From NCBI GenBank assembly GCA_023422635.1, contig JAFAGO010000010.1, forward strand, positions 43,368-107,367: a stretch of 64,000 nucleotides of DNA, read 5' to 3'. This document shows positions 15,625-24,916 of the stretch, one piece after another (position 1 is the first letter of the stretch; each line of letters begins with the position of its first letter). This stretch comes from Bacteroidota bacterium (GTDB lineage Bacteria; Bacteroidota; Bacteroidia; Flavobacteriales; Weeksellaceae). The notes beneath the pieces are model-generated. The model searched no databases. It saw only the letters and a program-made list of their open reading frames with translations, and was not told the origin of the DNA. A program made the translations under genes and the position numbers.

Positions 15625-15915
15625 TTAGAAGGTTTTAAATCCTTTATACACTTCAGTTGCTTGTTCCAACATGGGTACAGATGCAATTCGGAAATCTGTT
15701 AAATGTTCGCTTCCGTTATGTGCAAAATGATGTTCTTCCGATTCCCAAAGCTCAACAATAAAGAAAACACCTTTGTTATTTTTATCTTCAATTAAATCGT
15801 ACTGAAGGCATCCTTCTTCTTTTCTGGTTTCGTTCACCAGCTTTTTAAAAAGCTCAATAGAATCCATTAAATAGTTTTCTTTCACACGAAAAAGCGCAAC
15901 GATGTAGAGTTTCAT
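15625..15915 (-). CDS. ABM-domain (putative quinol) monooxygenase
   Basis: The 96-residue protein fits the antibiotic biosynthesis monooxygenase family. It starts with a beta strand (MKLYIVALFRVKE), continues with a helix ending in EEGCLQYDLIED, and has FFIVELWESEEHHFAHNGSEHL with the conserved WES and H residues. Small ABM proteins form dimeric ferredoxin-like folds, and some oxidise quinols, as YgiN does. It lies 6 bases upstream of the exported deformylase-like gene and probably shares its transcript. A TACATTTG element lies 17 bases before its start. Its real substrate is unknown. Confidence 0.85.
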   Translation of the reverse strand: MKLYIVALFRVKENYLMDSIELFKKLVNETRKEEGCLQYDLIEDKNNKGVFFIVELWESEEHHFAHNGSEHLTDFRIASVPMLEQATEVYKGFKTF

Positions 15916-15932
15916 TTCATTTTAAATTTCAG

Positions 15933-15940
15933 CAAATGTA
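15933..15940 (-). promoter_or_regulatory. -7 element for the ABM-deformylase-like pair
   Basis: On the minus strand this reads TACATTTG, an exact TAnnTTTG match. No -33 TTG is visible at the proper spacing. Confidence 0.5.
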
Positions 15941-16016
15941 GAAAAACAAGTGAAAAAACGTGTAGAAAAACTTATTTTTTACATTTTTGCGAATTTCGTA
16001 ATAAACGCTTCCAAAA

Positions 16017-16046
16017 TTGTGAAGTTTTTAAAAATGTTTATATTTG
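16017..16046 (+). promoter_or_regulatory. Promoter of the 2-oxoacid dehydrogenase E2 gene
   Basis: TTG at 16017-16019, a 19-base spacer and TATATTTG at 16039-16046 form an excellent promoter. It overlaps the upstream TTG that the longest frame would use, which supports the ATG at 16068 as the start. Confidence 0.75.
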
Positions 16047-16067
16047 TACGTAACCAAAATTCCTACA

Positions 16068-17384
16068 ATGGCAGATTATCAGTTATTACTTCCTTCGATG
16101 GGTGAAGGGGTAATGGAAGCAACCATTATCGATTGGCTTGTAAAAGAAGGCGATCATATTTCGGAAGACGATTCCGTGGTTGAAATTGCAACAGACAAAG
16201 TAGATTCAGATGTTCCAACGCCTGTTTCGGGAACGGTAAAAAAATTACTGAAACAAAAAGACGACATTGCAAAAGTGGGAGAAGTGATTGCAATTCTAGA
16301 AATAGAAGGCGATAGCGATAGCGCTGCACCAATTGAAAATCAAGAAGCATCCAACACAGAACCTACCGCTGAAGTAATTTCTGAATTGGAAAAACCGCTT
16401 AAAGCCAATACTCCACAACAATTTTCAGGAGAAGTTTACCTTTCTCCACTAGTAAAATCGATTGCTACACAAGAAAATATCACCGAGACAGAACTGAAAA
16501 CAATTAAAGGTTCTGGATTAGAAAATAGAATTACAAAAGAAGATATTTTAGCGTACGTTCAAAATCGTGGACAAGCTACCGTAAATTCCCCACAAGAAAC
16601 AAAAGTGGAAAGTACACCAATCGTTTCTTCAACAGCGAAACCAACAGCTCCGGTTCAACCCATTTCTGTGAGTGCTGGTGAAGAGATTATTCCGATGGAT
16701 CGCATGCGGAAAATTATCGCCGAAAATATGGTGAAAGCAAAACAGATTGCTCCACATGTAACCTCATTTATTGAAACCGACGTTACCAATGTTGTAAAAT
16801 GGAGAAATCAGCATAAATCTGAATTTGAAAAACGCGAAGGCGAAAGACTTACCTTTATGCCAATTTTCATTCACGCTGTTGTAAAAGCCATTCAAGATTA
16901 CCCAATGATTAACGTATCGGTAAACGGTGAAAATATCATTAAAAAGAAAAACATCAATATAGGAATGGCAACTGCACTTCCGGACGGAAACTTAATTGTT
17001 CCGGTTATTAAAAATGCAGATCAACTTTCTCTTTCTGGTTTAGCAAAAGCCATTAACGATTTGGCCTATCGTGCCAGAAACAAAAAATTAAAGCCAGAAG
17101 ATACGCAAGGCGCTACCTACACTATTTCGAATGTGGGAAGTTTTGGAAATCTTATGGGAACCCCAATTATTCCGCAACCTCAAGTTGCTATTTTGGCGAT
17201 TGGTGCAATTGTTAAAAAACCTGCTGTTTTAGAAACCGCTGATGGCGATGTGATTGCGATTCGCAATTTGATGTTCATGTCGCATTCTTACGATCACCGT
17301 GTTGTAGACGGAAGTTTAGGAGGAATGTTTTTAAAACACGTTCACGATTACCTTCAAAATTGGGATATTAACACCGAAATATAA
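16068..17384 (+). CDS. 2-oxoacid dehydrogenase complex E2 component (dihydrolipoamide acyltransferase)
   Basis: E2 forms the core of a 2-oxoacid dehydrogenase complex and transfers acyl groups from lipoate to CoA. The 438-residue protein has one lipoyl domain with the lipoylated Lys44 in EIATDKVDSD. An E3-binding domain follows at about 115-160 (SPLVKSIATQENI ... ITKEDILAYV). The catalytic domain ends in DHRVVDG (409-415), with the catalytic His410. The domain pattern fits branched-chain or pyruvate complexes; the specific substrate cannot be decided here. E1 and E3 genes are not adjacent. The start follows the promoter at 16017-16046 and the family sequence MADYQLLLPSMGEG. Confidence 0.93.
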   Translation: MADYQLLLPSMGEGVMEATIIDWLVKEGDHISEDDSVVEIATDKVDSDVPTPVSGTVKKLLKQKDDIAKVGEVIAILEIEGDSDSAAPIENQEASNTEPTAEVISELEKPLKANTPQQFSGEVYLSPLVKSIATQENITETELKTIKGSGLENRITKEDILAYVQNRGQATVNSPQETKVESTPIVSSTAKPTAPVQPISVSAGEEIIPMDRMRKIIAENMVKAKQIAPHVTSFIETDVTNVVKWRNQHKSEFEKREGERLTFMPIFIHAVVKAIQDYPMINVSVNGENIIKKKNINIGMATALPDGNLIVPVIKNADQLSLSGLAKAINDLAYRARNKKLKPEDTQGATYTISNVGSFGNLMGTPIIPQPQVAILAIGAIVKKPAVLETADGDVIAIRNLMFMSHSYDHRVVDGSLGGMFLKHVHDYLQNWDINTEI

Positions 17385-17389
17385 AATAG

Positions 17390-17414
17390 AAAACCTCCAA
17401 ATCGGAGGTTTTTC
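17390..17414 (+). terminator. Terminator after E2 gene
   Basis: AAACCTCC (17391-17398) pairs with GGAGGTTT (17404-17411) and is followed by TT. It is located just past the E2 stop. Confidence 0.8.
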
Positions 17415-17591
17415 TGTTTTCTAAAAACGAAAGAAGCATTGGTAATTTTTTAAAGCTTTTTTTGAAAGAACTTCCGTGCATTAAACAATGTTAATTTTTT
17501 CGATTTCGAAATTCAATGCTTCGATAAAGATTGTCGTTGGGACGAATTACAAACTGTAGACTTTCTGTCGTAACAAACAGACCACTCCTTT

Positions 17592-17622
17592 TTGTTCAAT
17601 TTCCTCATAAAAACTACATTTG
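17592..17622 (+). promoter_or_regulatory. ClC gene promoter predicting a leaderless mRNA
   Basis: TTG (17592-17594), 20 bases and TACATTTG (17615-17622) fit the consensus fully. The start codon at 17627 begins only four bases after the -7 element, so transcription should begin at or next to the ATG. Confidence 0.7.
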
Positions 17623-17626
17623 CAAA

Positions 17627-19015
17627 ATGAATAAGATATGGAGATTCATCCGTAGAAAACTTAAACATTCTTTTGATAATATTCGCAACGAAAACCTGAA
17701 ATACAATTTACTTCAGGCGATACCTTTTTGGATAGGTTCCGTAATTACAGGGATTTTCGCGGTTTTGTATGCACAACTTTTCCATTGGGGCGAAGTTTTA
17801 TTGCAAAAAACAATGGAATGGCATTCTTGGTTGATCTTCATCATTGCTCCGATCGGTTTTGTCGCATCTTGGTGGTTGGTAAAGGAGTTTGCACCTTACG
17901 CAAAAGGCAGCGGAATTCCTCAAGTGATGGCAGCGGTACAATTGGCAAATCCTAAAGAGCACAAGCTTATTCGCAATTTATTAAGTTTAAAAATTTTATT
18001 CTTCAAAATCTTATCCTCTGTAATTTTGGTAATTGCTGGTGGTGCAATTGGTCGCGAGGGACCAACCATTCAAATTGCAGGATCCATTTTTCGAAAAGTA
18101 TATGAATATTTACCGAAATGGTGGCCGAAAATTTCTAAGAAAAATATGATCCTCACTGGTGCAGCGGCCGGACTTTCTGCTGCGTTTAATACTCCACTTG
18201 GAGGAATTGTATTTGCAGTAGAAGAACTCTCCAAAACGCATCTCAATTATTTTAAAACGGCGCTTTTTACCGCTGTAATAATTGCAGGTTTAACGGCTCA
18301 AACTTTAGCAGGTTCTTATTTATATCTAGGCTATCCCAAAACGCAAGATGTTTCACTGTGGGTTTTATTGCCTGTGGTTTTAGTTTCGGGTGTAAGCGGA
18401 ATTATGGCAAGTCGACTTTCTGTAATTATGTTATCCATTAATAAATGGAAAGCAAAAAATTTAAAATCAACATCCGATAATATTTTATTTTTGGTGAGTT
18501 GTGCTTTGTTTTTGGCAACAATTGCATACTTTATTAATGGAGAAATTTTAGGATCCGGAAAGCAAATTATGGATCGTGTATTGTTTACCGAAAATAAGCA
18601 CGAAGAATGGTACGTACCTATTTTTAGAATGATTGGTCCAGCGCTGTCGTTCACATCCGGCGGTTCAGGAGGAATTTTTGCTCCAGCACTTTCAGCAGGA
18701 GCTTCTGTGGGATCTGTACTTTCTGGATGGGTTCAGCTGAGTCCAAACGAATCCAATGTGGTGATTCTCGCAGGAATGGTTGCTTTTTTAACCGGAATTA
18801 CGCGTGCTCCTTTTACATCTGCTATATTGGTTTTGGAAATGACGGATCGCCACTCCTTAATATTCCATCTAATGCTTGCAGGAATGATTTCGTCCATCTT
18901 TTCTTTGCTCATCAGCAAACATTCTCTTTATGATACTTTAAAAATTGGCTTTTTGGCGGAACTTCGAAAAACACTCCCAAGATCATCCTCAATTCAACCA
19001 AAACTTCCGAAGTAA
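17627..19015 (+). CDS. ClC-family chloride channel or H+/Cl- antiporter
   Basis: This integral inner-membrane protein of 462 residues has about ten or more hydrophobic helices. The three chloride-binding signatures are present: GSGIP at 94-98, GREGP at 142-146 with gating Glu144, and GIFAP at 349-353. No C-terminal CBS domains are present, so it is a minimal bacterial form. Whether it is a channel or an exchanger cannot be decided by eye. The longest frame starts at 17531 but lies across the promoter; the ATG at 17627 gives the family-like N-terminus and implies a leaderless transcript. Confidence 0.93.
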   Translation: MNKIWRFIRRKLKHSFDNIRNENLKYNLLQAIPFWIGSVITGIFAVLYAQLFHWGEVLLQKTMEWHSWLIFIIAPIGFVASWWLVKEFAPYAKGSGIPQVMAAVQLANPKEHKLIRNLLSLKILFFKILSSVILVIAGGAIGREGPTIQIAGSIFRKVYEYLPKWWPKISKKNMILTGAAAGLSAAFNTPLGGIVFAVEELSKTHLNYFKTALFTAVIIAGLTAQTLAGSYLYLGYPKTQDVSLWVLLPVVLVSGVSGIMASRLSVIMLSINKWKAKNLKSTSDNILFLVSCALFLATIAYFINGEILGSGKQIMDRVLFTENKHEEWYVPIFRMIGPALSFTSGGSGGIFAPALSAGASVGSVLSGWVQLSPNESNVVILAGMVAFLTGITRAPFTSAILVLEMTDRHSLIFHLMLAGMISSIFSLLISKHSLYDTLKIGFLAELRKTLPRSSSIQPKLPK

Positions 19016-19042
19016 ATCACATTAAAAAGAGAGTGTACGCAT

Positions 19043-19073
19043 TTGTTCACTTCAAAAATAATTTCTATCTTTG
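19043..19073 (+). promoter_or_regulatory. rpsF-rpsR-rplI promoter
   Basis: TTG (19043-19045), 20 bases and TATCTTTG (19066-19073) form a strong flavobacterial promoter. The leader to the rpsF ATG is only about 25 bases, which leaves no room for a long ribosomal-protein leader RNA. Confidence 0.75.
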
Positions 19074-19102
19074 CAGCTTCAAATAACTAATATATATTCA
19101 TT

Positions 19103-19444
19103 ATGAACAACTACGAAACTGTTTTCATTTTAACTCCCGTTCTATCTGACACTCAGGTGGAGGAAGCAGTGAAAAAATTTGAAGACCTTTTAAAAGAAAA
19201 AGGTTGCGAAATTGTTGCCAAAGAAAATTGGGGACTTAAAAAATTGGCTTACCCAATCCAATTGAAAAAGAATGGCTTTTATACTTTGATCGAATTCAAA
19301 GGCGAAGGTTCTGTAGTAGCAGATTTAGAAATCGCTTACAAACGTGACGAAAGAGTAATTCGTTACTTAACTACAAAACTAGACAAGCACGCAGTAGATT
19401 ACGCTGTTACAAGAAGAGCGAAAGTAAAATCTGCTAGAGCTTAA
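19103..19444 (+). CDS. rpsF: 30S ribosomal protein S6
   Basis: S6 binds S18 and 16S rRNA in the platform of the small subunit. The 113-residue sequence begins with the family start NNYETVFILTPVLSD and contains WGLKKLAYPI and FKGEG. It is first in the rpsF-rpsR-rplI operon, 30 bases upstream of rpsR. There is no long acidic C-terminal tail. Confidence 0.98.
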   Translation: MNNYETVFILTPVLSDTQVEEAVKKFEDLLKEKGCEIVAKENWGLKKLAYPIQLKKNGFYTLIEFKGEGSVVADLEIAYKRDERVIRYLTTKLDKHAVDYAVTRRAKVKSARA

Positions 19445-19474
19445 TTTTTTTTAAACCCTTAAAAACCAAAAGAA

Positions 19475-19777
19475 ATGGCAATCGACGAAATGGCACAACA
19501 AGCCGCTCAAGGTGGAGAATCTGAAGTAAAATTCCTTACTCCGCTTGATATTAATACAAAATCTGAAAAAAAATACTGTAGATTCAAAAAATTCGGTATT
19601 AAACACGTAGATTATAAAGATGCAGATTTTCTTCTTCAGTTTGTAAACGAACAAGGAAAAATTCTTCCAAGAAGATACACTGGAACTTCCCTTAAATATC
19701 AAAGAAAAGTTTCTGCTGCAATCAAAAGAGCAAGACACCTTGCACTTATGCCTTACGTAGCTGACTTATTGAAATAA
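19475..19777 (+). CDS. rpsR: 30S ribosomal protein S18
   Basis: S18 partners S6 on the small-subunit platform. The 100-residue protein has a flavobacterial N-terminal extension (MAIDEMAQQAAQGGESEVKF) before the core KKYCRFKKFGIKHVDYKD, then GKILPRRYTGTSLKYQRKVSAAIKRARHLALMP in order. There is a single Cys in the core and no zinc-binding Cys set. It lies between rpsF and rplI. Confidence 0.97.
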   Translation: MAIDEMAQQAAQGGESEVKFLTPLDINTKSEKKYCRFKKFGIKHVDYKDADFLLQFVNEQGKILPRRYTGTSLKYQRKVSAAIKRARHLALMPYVADLLK

Positions 19778-19842
19778 TCGTATATTGTTGGCTACAGAAA
19801 AATTCTGTGCCTAACTTTTAAACTTTAAAAAAGGACAACAAC

Positions 19843-20361
19843 ATGGAAATTATCCTAAAAAAAGACGTAGAAAACTTAGGACTTGAGTTTGATACTGTAA
19901 ACGTAAAACCTGGTTACGCTAGAAACTTCCTTATTCCACAAGGATATGCACTTTTAGCAACACCAAAAAATAGAGCAGCCTTAGCAGAAACGCTAGAAAG
20001 CAGAAAAGAAGAAGAAGCTAAATTGATCGCTGCAGCAAACGCTAAAGTTGAACAATTGAAGAAAACTCCAGTAACTATTGCAACTAAAGTTGGTAGCGGA
20101 GATAAACTTTTCGGATCTGTAAACAACGCAACTCTTGCAGAAGCTTTAGAAAAAGCGGGCGTACAAATCGACAGAAAATACATCAAAATCCCTGGAAACA
20201 CAATTAAAAGAACTGGTAAATTTACCGCTCTTGTTCGTCTTCACAGAGATGTTGAGTACAACTATGAATTCGATGTTGTTTCCGACGCTCCAGTTGCACC
20301 TGCAGCTCCAAAAGCAGAAGCTAAAAAACAAGAAAGTACTGAAGAATCAGCAGAAGCTTAA
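19843..20361 (+). CDS. rplI: 50S ribosomal protein L9
   Basis: L9 binds 23S rRNA with its N-terminal domain. The family start is MEIILKKDVENLG, then VKPGYARNFLIPQGYA, a long central helix and the C-terminal domain with GSGDKLFGSV. At 172 residues it exceeds the usual length of about 150 because of a C-terminal Ala/Pro/Lys/Glu-rich tail from about residue 147. A strong terminator follows. Confidence 0.98.
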   Translation: MEIILKKDVENLGLEFDTVNVKPGYARNFLIPQGYALLATPKNRAALAETLESRKEEEAKLIAAANAKVEQLKKTPVTIATKVGSGDKLFGSVNNATLAEALEKAGVQIDRKYIKIPGNTIKRTGKFTALVRLHRDVEYNYEFDVVSDAPVAPAAPKAEAKKQESTEESAEA

Positions 20362-20386
20362 TTTTCAGTTTCTTTTACAATTGATA

Positions 20387-20419
20387 AAAACTGTTTCACT
20401 TGGTGAAGCAGTTTTTTTT
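20387..20419 (+). terminator. Terminator of rpsF-rpsR-rplI
   Basis: AAAACTG-T-TTCAC pairs with GTGAA-G-CAGTTTT around TTG, followed by a run of T. The stem overlaps the upstream end of the longest aroE frame, which supports the inner aroE start. Confidence 0.85.
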
Positions 20420-20477
20420 ATCATTACCTTTACCATCCAAAAAAAACCTTTCGAAAGATTTACCTTTAACTAAACGT

Positions 20478-21215
20478 ATGGAGAATATTAAAAAATTCGG
20501 GCTTATTGGCAGAAATATTTCCTATTCCTTTTCAAAAAAATACTTTGAAGAAAAGTTTAAAAAACTACTTGTAAAAAATCATTCCTACGAACTTTATCAT
20601 TTGGATACGATTGCTGATTTTAAAGATCTGCTTTCGCAAAATGATTTTGTTGGACTCAATGTTACGATTCCCTATAAAACAGAAATTATTGAATTTTTAG
20701 ACGAACTGAGTGAAGAAGCCAAAATTATTGGAGCCGTAAATTGCATCAACTTTAAAGATGGTAAACTTAAAGGTTACAACACGGATGCGTTTGGTTTTGA
20801 ACAAACCCTTCTCCTCCATAAAAAAGAACATCACCAATCAGCTTTAATTTTAGGAGATGGAGGCGCCGCTAAAGCTGTAAAATATGTACTGGAAAAACAT
20901 GGAATTCCGTATTTGGTGGTTACCAGAAAAAATCAGCTTAATTTTGAAAACCTCTCTGAAAAAGATGTTTCGGAGCATTTTCTGATTATTCAAACGACGC
21001 CTGTTGGCACTTTCCCCAATATTGAAGATGCGCTACCTTTCCCGTTCAAAGCACTCACCTCGCAACATTTAGTGATCGATTTAATTTATAACCCAACCTA
21101 CACTCGCTTCATTCAATGTGCTGCAGAACAAAATGCCAAAACCGTAAACGGCTATTATATGCTTGAACAACAAGCAGAAAAAGCTTGGGAAATTTGGAAT
21201 TGTAAAGCAAAATAA
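20478..21215 (+). CDS. aroE: Shikimate dehydrogenase
   Basis: AroE reduces dehydroshikimate to shikimate with NADPH in the pathway that supplies chorismate to the trp operon. The 245-residue protein shows the substrate motif SYSFSKKYF (the Ser-x-Ser of the family), catalytic Lys67 in NVTIPYK, Asp103 in NTDAFGF and the dinucleotide loop GDGGAAKA. The longer frame from 20400 reads through the rplI terminator, so the ATG at 20478 was chosen to give the family start KFGLIGRNISYS. It is slightly shorter than E. coli AroE, as is typical of Bacteroidota. Confidence 0.94.
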   Translation: MENIKKFGLIGRNISYSFSKKYFEEKFKKLLVKNHSYELYHLDTIADFKDLLSQNDFVGLNVTIPYKTEIIEFLDELSEEAKIIGAVNCINFKDGKLKGYNTDAFGFEQTLLLHKKEHHQSALILGDGGAAKAVKYVLEKHGIPYLVVTRKNQLNFENLSEKDVSEHFLIIQTTPVGTFPNIEDALPFPFKALTSQHLVIDLIYNPTYTRFIQCAAEQNAKTVNGYYMLEQQAEKAWEIWNCKAK

Positions 21216-21290
21216 ATTATATTAGTACACAAATTCGCAAATTCTGCGCATTTACAATAGATTTTCGATACCAAACACAAACAGATTGCT

Positions 21291-23198
21291 ATGACTACAG
21301 AAAACAATTTTTCTGAAAACGAAGAACTTAAGCCCACAGCTGAAGAAACTTCAAACACACAATTTCAGAACACATCTACCGACTTCGCACCCGCACAGGA
21401 AAACAATGTTCCCGTTGAAAGTGCAGTAGAAAATGAACCCAAAAAACAAGAAGAAGAAACCACGAATGAAAAATCTGTAAACACGGTTTTAGATGTTGAG
21501 GAGGAAATTACAGAAGACGAGCCAGATCATAACGAGGATCAACGTAGCATCGCCACGCTTGCGAATGAGATGGAAAAAATCGTTAACAAAGCAGATGCAG
21601 GAGAAGAATTTAAAGAATTTGGTGTTCTGAAGAATCTAGTGTTAAAGAAAATCGCGGAAGAAAAAGAAGAACATAAGCAGAAATATGTTGAGGAAGGAAA
21701 TGAAGAAGAGAGCTTTTTTTGGGAACATCCATCGCAATCGAAAATTAATGCACTCATCAATATTTTTAAAGAAAAACATGATGAATTCCTGAAAAATCAG
21801 GAAGCCAAACATTCCGAAAATCTTGAAGAAAGAAAAACCATCATTGAAGATTTAAAAAATCTATACACCAATACTGAACCGGGAACTAACCTTTTCAAGG
21901 CAATTCGCGACATTAAAGACAAATGGAAAAACGCTGGACAAGTTGCCAAATCTGAATTCAAAATTCTGAACAACGATTATTTCCATCATTTGAATCAGTT
22001 CTACCAAATGCTCGATTTAAATAAAGAATATTTGGAACAAGAATACAGTCACAATTTGGAAACCCGCAAACACATTATTGAAAGAGCAAAACAACTTGAA
22101 AATGAACCTGTTGTTCAAAAAGCGTTGAACGAACTTCAGTATCTGCATAAACTTTGGAAAGAAGAAGCAGAACCTGTAGCAGAAGAATTTCGCGAATCTA
22201 CTTGGGAAGAATTTCGTGAAGTTTCCAATAAAATTCATCAAAGAAAATCGGAACTTTCCGCAATTCTGGACGAAGAACAAGCAAAAAATTTAGAAAAGAA
22301 AAACCAAATCATCGCTGCAATACAATCTTTCGCGCAGCCAAAACAAGAAGCCAACCATAATTATTGGCAAACGGCAATCCGTAAAGTTGAAGATCTTAGA
22401 AGCGATTTCTTGAAATTAGGAAGCGTACCGAGAAAACTTTCTAACCAAAATTGGAACGATTTTAAAGTAACACTTCGTGAATTCAATTCTAAAAAGAATG
22501 AATATTACAAAGGTTTAAAAGGTTCCCAACAAACCAATTTAGAAAATAAATTAAAACTTATTCAAACAGCGAAAGACAATATGCTTTCTGAAGATTGGGA
22601 TACCGCAGTTCCACTTTTCAAAAAATTGCAAGACGATTGGAAAAAAATTGGTCACGTTCCTAGAAGTATGGCCAACAAAGTTTGGGATGATTTTCGTGAA
22701 GCGTGCAATACTTTTTTCAATAATTTCCGCGAAAAAAACAATGCTGTAACCGATAATTGGAAAGACAATTACAAACAGAAACTTCATATTTTAGAAGAAT
22801 TAAAAACGGTTACCAACGAAGAAGGAAGTGTGGAAAGAATTGAAGCATTGAAAACTGCTTGGAACAACATCGGTAAAGTTCCAAGAGACAAAATGAACAT
22901 CAATTCAGAATTCAATAAAACACTTCGTGAAAAATTAAAGCTTAATAAACTGAATGAATTCGATTTGAAGGAAGAAGGTCTTTCTGGAAATCAGTTAACC
23001 GATAAAGCCCGCAAAATTAAAAATCAAATTGCCGATTTAGAAGCTGAAGTGGTAAAACTAGAAAACAATCTTGGATTCTTCAATAAGCCAACTCGTGAAA
23101 ATCCTTTGTTAAAAGATACCTTCGATAAAATCGACGAGAAGAAGGAACAAATTGAAAGTTTAAAACTCAGCTTGCATCATATTATTTCTGGCGAATAA
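21291..23198 (+). CDS. DUF349-repeat protein
   Basis: This 635-residue cytoplasmic protein has an acidic, probably disordered N-terminus (1 to about 80, rich in Glu, Asn and Thr). About five helical DUF349 repeats follow, each with an IKDKWKNAGQV- or LQDDWKKIGHVPR-like core (conserved W, G and P). A coiled-coil C-terminus (about 580-635) ends the protein. Proteins of this family are widespread in Bacteroidota, and their role is not established to my knowledge. Its stop overlaps the start of the next gene by one base (TAATG), so the two are probably co-translated. Confidence 0.9.
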   Translation: MTTENNFSENEELKPTAEETSNTQFQNTSTDFAPAQENNVPVESAVENEPKKQEEETTNEKSVNTVLDVEEEITEDEPDHNEDQRSIATLANEMEKIVNKADAGEEFKEFGVLKNLVLKKIAEEKEEHKQKYVEEGNEEESFFWEHPSQSKINALINIFKEKHDEFLKNQEAKHSENLEERKTIIEDLKNLYTNTEPGTNLFKAIRDIKDKWKNAGQVAKSEFKILNNDYFHHLNQFYQMLDLNKEYLEQEYSHNLETRKHIIERAKQLENEPVVQKALNELQYLHKLWKEEAEPVAEEFRESTWEEFREVSNKIHQRKSELSAILDEEQAKNLEKKNQIIAAIQSFAQPKQEANHNYWQTAIRKVEDLRSDFLKLGSVPRKLSNQNWNDFKVTLREFNSKKNEYYKGLKGSQQTNLENKLKLIQTAKDNMLSEDWDTAVPLFKKLQDDWKKIGHVPRSMANKVWDDFREACNTFFNNFREKNNAVTDNWKDNYKQKLHILEELKTVTNEEGSVERIEALKTAWNNIGKVPRDKMNINSEFNKTLREKLKLNKLNEFDLKEEGLSGNQLTDKARKIKNQIADLEAEVVKLENNLGFFNKPTRENPLLKDTFDKIDEKKEQIESLKLSLHHIISGE

Positions 23199-23824
23199 TG
23201 TTTGGGTTAAATCGCATTTTCGTTGTAATGACCATTTTCGCGTTTGGCTTTTTCCATGCGCAAGATGAAGTATTGAGCGAGAATTCGGTTACGGATCGCC
23301 TTTCGATTTCAGGACCTATCGATTTTAATGGAACTGAGTTTTTCTTATCGTGGTCCAAGCAAAATTCAAAGACGCTTACGCTGCAGCAATTTTTACCAAG
23401 AGATGAACGAATTGAAGATTTTCAGCAACTTCTCAATTTTTCCTATTTCAACAAAGATATTGATTTAGAAGAAGCAGTGAAAAGTAAAATTACTTCAGTT
23501 CAAAAATCAATAGAAGATGATAAATTTGGAACGGTAAATGTTATTGAAAGTCCGGACGGAAAGGAGTTTATTGTTGATTATACCATTTCCTCGTCTGAAG
23601 ATTTAAAGGAAACTTTTATCGAGTACAATGTGTATCGTTTCAAAAAATATGAATCTGAAAATAAACCATTGCTCATCCTTAGTTATTCAAAAAGAATTTA
23701 TGACGATTTAAAACCTTCAGCTAAGGCACTTTCCAGACAAAGAGATGCTTTGCTTACACAATTGATTGAGTACAAAATACCATCGATTACGGTGATTAAT
23801 CAGGAGGTCGAAAATAAAAATTAA
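23198..23824 (+). CDS. Exported protein of unknown function
   Basis: I do not recognise a family. The 208-residue protein begins with a hydrophobic signal segment (IFVVMTIFAFGFFHAQ) typical of exported flavobacterial proteins. The rest is mixed alpha/beta with no cysteines, repeats or catalytic motifs that I can name. It starts inside the stop of the DUF349 gene and ends before a strong terminator, so the pair forms one unit. A periplasmic location is inferred from the signal peptide. Confidence 0.75.
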   Translation: MFGLNRIFVVMTIFAFGFFHAQDEVLSENSVTDRLSISGPIDFNGTEFFLSWSKQNSKTLTLQQFLPRDERIEDFQQLLNFSYFNKDIDLEEAVKSKITSVQKSIEDDKFGTVNVIESPDGKEFIVDYTISSSEDLKETFIEYNVYRFKKYESENKPLLILSYSKRIYDDLKPSAKALSRQRDALLTQLIEYKIPSITVINQEVENKN

Positions 23825-23846
23825 TGACGTTTCAATCGAAATATCC

Positions 23847-23879
23847 AAAACACTTGACCGAAAGTTAAGTGTTTTTTTA
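23847..23879 (+). terminator. Terminator after the DUF349 operon
   Basis: AAAACACTTGAC (23847-23858) pairs with GTTAAGTGTTTT (23864-23875) around CGAAA and is followed by T. Confidence 0.85.
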
Positions 23880-23888
23880 TCTTAAAAA

Positions 23889-24914
23889 ATGAACGAAGAA
23901 AAATATATCGCGCGATGCATTGAACTTGCACGTAAAGCAGAAGGAAATACCTATCCAAACCCGATGGTGGGAAGCGTAATCGTGTATAATAACGAAATAA
24001 TAGGCGAAGGTTATCACCACAAAGCTGGCGACCCGCATGCAGAGATTAACGCAATTCGCTCCGTAAAAAATCCTGAACTTCTACCCTTTTCGGATATTTA
24101 TGTTTCTCTAGAACCTTGCGCACATTTTGGCAAAACACCGCCTTGTGCTTTAAAAATTAAAGAAATTGGATTTAAACGCGTAATTATCGGAACATTAGAT
24201 TCGCACGATAAAGTGAATGGTAAAGGAAAAAAAATAATCCAAGATGCCGGAATTGAAGTTACAAACAATGTTCTTGAAGAGAAATGCAGAGCACTCAACA
24301 AAAGATTTTTTACTTTTCATCAGAAAAAAAGACCTTATATTCTGTTGAAATGGGCAATGTCTGCAGACGGATTTTTGGATAAAAATCACCAACCTACAAC
24401 GATCGGAAATTCTTTAACCAAACAATTTGTTCATGATGTACGGCGGAAAGAACATGCCATTTTGGTGGGAACTCAAACCGCACTAAACGATAATCCAAGT
24501 TTAACTACACGAGAAATTTCAGGTCGAAATCCAATTCGAATTCTTATTGATTTTGATTTAAAAGTTCCGCACGATTTCCAATTGTACAACAAAAATTCGA
24601 AGACACTTGTTTTCAACACAATCAAGAATGAAGTGATCGAAAACATACACTTCATCAAGGTAGACAAGCTCAATTTTATGGATCAACTTTTAGAAAAATT
24701 GTATGAACATCAAATTCAATCTGTGCTTGTTGAAGGCGGCCGATTTACGCTTCAAGCATTTATTGATAGCGGACTTTGGGATGAAGCAATTGTAATTCAT
24801 AATCCACTTTTATTTTTAGAAAACGGAACCAAAGCACCAGATTTTAATGAAACACCAAATATAATAGAAAATTTCAGGGATAATACAGTGAAATTTTATC
24901 AACGAAAATCGTAA
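23889..24914 (+). CDS. ribD: Bifunctional riboflavin deaminase/reductase
   Basis: RibD carries out the deamination and side-chain reduction steps of riboflavin synthesis. The N-terminal deaminase domain has the zinc site His50-Ala-Glu52, Cys77 and Cys86 (HAEINAI and PCAHFGKTPPC). The C-terminal reductase domain (about 150-341) has LKWAMSADGFLD, GTQTALNDNPSLTTR and VLVEGG. The 341-residue length is normal for a fused enzyme. It is followed after two bases by the YigZ-family gene. Confidence 0.97.
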   Translation: MNEEKYIARCIELARKAEGNTYPNPMVGSVIVYNNEIIGEGYHHKAGDPHAEINAIRSVKNPELLPFSDIYVSLEPCAHFGKTPPCALKIKEIGFKRVIIGTLDSHDKVNGKGKKIIQDAGIEVTNNVLEEKCRALNKRFFTFHQKKRPYILLKWAMSADGFLDKNHQPTTIGNSLTKQFVHDVRRKEHAILVGTQTALNDNPSLTTREISGRNPIRILIDFDLKVPHDFQLYNKNSKTLVFNTIKNEVIENIHFIKVDKLNFMDQLLEKLYEHQIQSVLVEGGRFTLQAFIDSGLWDEAIVIHNPLLFLENGTKAPDFNETPNIIENFRDNTVKFYQRKS

Positions 24915-24916
24915 CA

